Below are positions 59,286 to 64,000 of a DNA stretch of 64,000 bases, piece by piece. Position numbers and translations under genes: made by a program. How positions within the stretch are numbered: the first letter of the stretch is position 1; every line of letters begins with the position of its first letter. The DNA comes from Brachypodium distachyon (Eukaryota; Streptophyta; Magnoliopsida; Poales; Poaceae), in contig NC_016133.3 in the NCBI RefSeq assembly GCF_000005505.3, positions 8,246,001-8,310,000 on the forward strand, read 5' to 3'. Below the pieces are notes generated by a model, which was not told the DNA's origin, ran no database searches, and worked only from the letters and a program-made list of their open reading frames with translations.

Positions 59286-62200
59286 ATGCCGTCGCCGCTG
59301 GTCGACCGCGCCACGAGCGACGTGCTCATCGGCCCCGACTGGGCGATGAACCTGGAGATCTGCGACACCCTCAACCGCGACCCTGGGTGAGGACGCAAGC
59401 ACAACGATTCTCCTATCTCTTTTCTGCGTTTTCAATTAATTTTACTGTTGTATTGGCTACTTCTGTTTTAAAAACTTCCATTTTGCTTTTGCGGCTGACC
59501 TTTTTTTAATTGGGGGCATGAGTTAATCTCTGTTATGTTGCGTATTGAAGAAACTGCGTTTGTAATTAATTTTCAAAAATAATACTGTAATTTCGATGAC
59601 CTCCGGGTTCATGCTGATTTGGGCACATGGATAAATGTTCGTGATGGGTCTCGTTCTGAATTATGCTAGGATAACTTTTATATCAGTAAAAACGTGCACA
59701 AAGGTGTGTCCACTCAACTCCCTCTGGGTTTATAGGGGACGTTGTGGGTTTTCAGGGTTGTGAATTTTCTGTGGTTAAGGATTTGAGGCATGCAAGTGTA
59801 TCTGTGAATCTTGAATCGTGTTATATACAGCTGTTGAGATTTTTGGTTGAAATCTCCGGCCTCTACATCAAAATGATGTACACAGCCACATACAACTGTT
59901 GAGATGTGATGTTGTTCACATCAAAATGGAAGTTTTGTGATTGGTTTTGCGTTGAAAAGCTTCGTTGAAAGATTCAATATTCGCAAGTCTTGCTATTTAA
60001 TTTTGTTGTTCACATTTTCAAGTAATTTTAAATTTATCAAACTCTTGATTTAGAGATTATTATCAAACCATTTAATTAAACGTAAGCCCTTTTCAGAACA
60101 GAACTGTTGCATCGATGTTAGTTCTATTTGAGTTTTTTCCAAATCTTCATCATAGCTAGAGTTCCTGCTTAACTTTTAGTCAGCTCAGCATTTCTACAAA
60201 GTACTTCCGATGTGCTGTTATCAGTTTGTTCTAAATATCTTTGTGTTGTTATTATATTCATAGGAAAGCCAAAGACGCTGTGAAGTCTCTGAAAAAACGC
60301 ATTGCACACAAGAACTCAAAGGTCCAGCTTCTTGCACTCACGGTAAGTATGATTTTGAAACCGACCATCTTGGTATAAGAATTTGACTCATCTATTCTTA
60401 GTTCTTTGCTAGGGACTATGTGAAAGGCTGGTTGATTTGTTCTCTTTGATGTAGTGTGACCATCCATATGATCTGTACCTATGTACATTTTCTTCAATCT
60501 CTGAATGCCTGCCTGATATTCTTTCCAATTCATGCGCATATTTGCACGAGCCCACGTAGCATGTAGCAAACTAGAAATTCAGTACTTCACATCAGAAGGA
60601 AGATTAACGACACAGTTAGGCGGCTAGGGTTCTTGCCAGGTGATTGCACAATTAGGATTGAATGACAGGAACTTGTATGCTTTGATTGATAAATGAACTG
60701 AGAAATGCAGCCAAAAGGGGATATAACAGGAATATACATAGCTAGCACATTGGCCATTGATGGAGGCTCTTTTTTATGTCTACTGTACTTGTATTTGAGA
60801 CCTGATGATGCCTGCAATTTACTCCACATTTTTTTTACTGTTTCTAAACTGCAATCTTATTTACTTTATGGTATTCTGGTAGAAGGGTAAAATAATTTTT
60901 TTGCAGTGTTCTGCATTTGGAATGTGATTTGAAATGGTAGGTATGCTTAAGTAATCATTTACTGAACTACTACATCAGTACATCGGTTTCCTTATTTCAG
61001 TTGCTGGAGACTATGATTAAGAATTGTGGGGACATTGTCCATATGTATGTTGCTGAGAGAGACATACTTCATGAAATGGTGAAGATAGTTAAAAAAAAGG
61101 TATGTGTGGACATTTCAAACTATGAAGTTTACTGCTGGTCAATAATAAGCCTCAATATCTTTATTTGTGTGGTGTTCATAGCCTGATTTTCACGTAAAAG
61201 AGAAGATTCTCACTCTGATAGACACTTGGCAAGAAGTTTTCGGTGGTGTACGTGCAAGATATCCACAGTATTATGCAGCATACCAGGAGCTCTTGGTAAT
61301 ATTACACACATCATATTTGTATATGTTGTGATATTTTAATTATGTCAGATTTTTGCAAGCTCAATTTCCCCACAAAGGTTGCCATCTTCCAATATTGCAG
61401 TAACAGGAATAACCAACATTTATATTTGATTTTTAAGCTTACAATTGATGATCATGTAAGAATGTGATCATGCTATTTCAAAATTAATATTATGTGTTCG
61501 ATATCAAAATTTTGTGAACTTATTTTACTCCAACTTCCTTCCATATGCCAGCGTGCTGGAGCCATATTTCCTGAAAGACCAAATGGTTCTGTACCAATAT
61601 TTACTCCTCCACAAACTCGGCCTCTAAACTATCCCCTTCCTTTGCGCGATGCTGAGCAAGAGGCCCCTGAATCGTCAATGCAGGATTTCCCTTCCATAAG
61701 GTATCCCAGCTTATGAAAGTTCTATCATACAATAGACATGTTTAACTACTGAACTGAAGTAGCTAAGAACACAATTGAAGAATCATGCAATGTATCTCAA
61801 CAATTTGGGTTGCACAAATACAATTTCCTCCTTGGATCTGTATTATGATTCTATTCATGAAAGATTTGAAATCTGAACCTCTGCTTCAATTTTGAAAATG
61901 ATCATTGTTGTTTCACCAGCCTGACAGAGATTCAGAATGCACGGGATATCATGGATGTTCTTTCAGAGATGCTGAATGCTTTAGATCCTGGTAAAAAAGA
62001 GGTACTTTCCTGATGCACCCGGAGTTATGAATCTATTCCAATGAAGTTGGTATGGGACCAATCAAGCAAGTTTAGTGTTATGGAATCAGAAAATTCAAGT
62101 GACATCAACAGGGTGATACATGTAACAAAAAATTAACTAGGAACCGTCTTCATCAGCTCTAAACTTGTTCAATTGAAATCAATCTACTCTCACTTCAAGA

Positions 62201-64000
62201 TTTCTAAGTTAAACTATATATGCAGGAACTTCGGCAGGAGGTCATTGTTGACCTTGTGGATCAGTGTCGTTCCTACAAGCAGAGAGTGGTACAACTTGTC
62301 AACAGTACCTCGTATGTTTCTTGGGTGTCTTTGCCAGTTCATATGCTCTTTAGAAGTGTAATTCATCTAGTGCTGCACACAATATAGAACCAATAATTGA
62401 TACTCTTGTTCCAAGTGTAAATGAGCCCAATCAATGCGGCAACTGAAGGGAAACATTACATTTGTTATGTATGTATGCAATGTTTGAAGAACTACTGGCA
62501 GTAATGTTTGTCTGTTTACGTCTTGATGATAATTCCAGCTGCCAATTAGTAAACAAGTATCATACCAGAGTCCATATTGTATAGGGTGTTTATTTTATGC
62601 TGTGTAAAAGTTGACTACATGTATAGCGGTTTACATGTTTAAATAGACAGTTTACTGGTCTTGGAAGCTGGTTCTTATTTTGTTTCCTTTATTTATGCAG
62701 CTGCTTCTATCACTAGCATTTTGTTGCCATATGTTGCTCTGTATCAGTACAAGGCTTCTTATCTCAGATACTGAATTGATGCAGGGACGAGGAATTGCTG
62801 GGCCAGGGCCTTTCTTTCAATGATGATTTGCAGCGTGTCCTAGGAAAACACGATGCTATTGCTGCGGGCATAGCGGTTCTGGTCGAAAAGCCGAGATTAC
62901 TCCAGGCCCAGATTGACAATTCTCCACTAGCAAAGCAAGATACTATAAAAGAATCAGTTCAAAGGTACATTATGTCAATATTTTGTTCAAGATATTCTAC
63001 TAGAAATATACACTCGTAAGACATTATTTTGATACTAACTCTTTAGCAATCCTATTTACAGTTGACTGCCTGGGTTCACATCGCCAAACAGAACTGGCTG
63101 TTCTTCCTAAACATTTATCTTCCCTCTTATTTTTCAGGACTTCAGCAACTACAAGTGCAAGCAAGCAGTCACCCTTTGTGCAACTAGCACTTCCTGCGCC
63201 TCCATCATCTAGCAGTCCAAAAGCTGTTGTTGCACCTGCACCCAGTTTTGACCTCCTTAGTGGAGATGATTACATCAAACCTGAGCCTGCAAACTCACTG
63301 GCGCTTGTTCCTGTCACTGAATACTCAGCTTCAGACCAGAATGTATTAGCCCTTGCAGACATGTTTCAACAAAATAGCGCCACTGCCAACAAGAGCAACC
63401 AAAACCTTACAAACTCTTCTGTTTCATTAACTCCAAATTCTACTTTCCCCACATCTCTAGCATATCCTACTCCAGTGCAACCAATACTGCCCCAGCATCC
63501 CGCTTATTCAAATGGGGACATTTCTAATGCCATCGTACCTTATGATCAACAGTCTCAATTGAACTCCACAAGTTCATGGAATGGACATCCTGCTTACGGA
63601 ATGAATTCTCAACGGCAAGCACTAAACTATGGTACACTACTTTACCAGTGATTTTTAGGCCTATAATAGTATCATGTGTCTATTTATTTCAAATTGAGGG
63701 GAAAACACCCACTGTATCCTTAATTACTCGATTTAATATTTCTAAATAGTGCCTAATATAGCCCAAGATAGGGGTAGAACTTTTCACGTTGAATAGAACA
63801 TGTGGTTCTGTCTTCTAGAGGTAGTTTGGTATATTCCTGGGCTACAATAGTGGAGCCTATGCATTGTTAACTATTTAGCTTTTCAGCTTGGTCCAGAAAA
63901 GTATGCTCACCTCGTTGCCATGTCAAATAGCATTTGAAAATATCCTATTAACAGGTGTAGAGGATCAAAACGGAGACCTTCCACCACCACCCTGGGAACT
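59286..64000 (+). CDS. TOL: TOM1-like protein (VHS and GAT domains), 3' end outside window
   Basis: Exons 59286-59386, 60264-60342, 61001-61099, 61182-61295, 61552-61700, 61920-62001, 62226-62311, 62785-62964, 63138-63631 and 63955 to the window end keep one frame. TOM1-like proteins are plant ubiquitin receptors that act as an ESCRT-0 substitute, sorting ubiquitinated membrane cargo to the vacuole. The VHS domain fills residues 1 to ~131 ([73 protein letters not shown]). The GAT domain follows at about 180-270 ([59 protein letters not shown]). A Gln/Ser/Pro-rich tail contains FDLLSGDD, a clathrin/adaptor-type acidic motif, and the last visible residues are DLPPPPWE. The remaining C-terminus lies beyond 64,000. 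Confidence 0.93.
59387..60263 (+). other. First intron of the TOM1-like gene
   Basis: 877 bp, T-rich, with no recognised repeat ends. The related words CATCAAAATGATGTACACAG and CACATCAAAATGGAAGTTTT suggest a small internal duplication near 59,868-59,935. Confidence 0.5.

Overview
This is a plant nuclear chromosome segment, most likely from a pooid grass (Brachypodium/Triticeae lineage). Its genes are intron-rich with canonical GT-AG splice sites and GC-rich first exons. The spaces between them, and many introns, carry short Stowaway elements ending in CTCCCTCCG, Tourist-like MITEs flanked by TTA, Mutator-like inverted-repeat elements and decayed LINE ends. The species is inferred from style only.

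Layout. 1-6,400: repeats, a LINE remnant, a small minus-strand gene ending in a GTE-like motif (2,468-3,082), a GC-rich inverted-repeat element (3,690-4,665) and a second LINE remnant. 6,680-10,557: a MYB transcription factor of the MYB3R type. 11,892-13,667: a ROP guanine-nucleotide exchange factor (PRONE domain), tail-to-tail with a multi-pass membrane protein on the minus strand (14,711-18,708). 18,709-21,944: repeat-rich gap with an LTR-like promoter block. 21,945-23,121: an alpha-expansin (minus). 24,865-29,716: APH1, a gamma-secretase subunit. 30,053-32,157: two Mutator-like elements. 33,092-33,493: a nodulin-related protein (minus). 37,262-41,681: a class IV aminotransferase matching plastidial D-amino-acid transaminase. 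43,860-45,311: LINE remnants, one with a perfect 16-bp target-site duplication. 46,900-47,496: a mosaic of plastid DNA pieces (rpl2, psbB in both orientations, rrn16). 48,340-49,780: a tandem array with a ~161-bp unit, ending about 50 bp before the TATA box of a uridine kinase-like gene (50,354-55,792). 59,286 to the end: a TOM1-like VHS/GAT protein, cut by the window edge.

The genes are unrelated housekeeping, signalling and wall-growth functions, as expected for a euchromatic grass segment. They do not form a pathway or cluster. For seven of the multi-exon genes the exon set was assembled by hand and the summed length is divisible by three; the TOM1-like gene is also in phase throughout but is incomplete.

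No new multi-gene system is visible. The most unusual structures are the plastid-DNA mosaic, the promoter-abutting tandem array, a Stowaway nested inside another, a 44-bp direct repeat bracketing an inverted-repeat insert, a duplicated MYB intron/exon piece upstream of the MYB gene, and a GC-AG intron in APH1.
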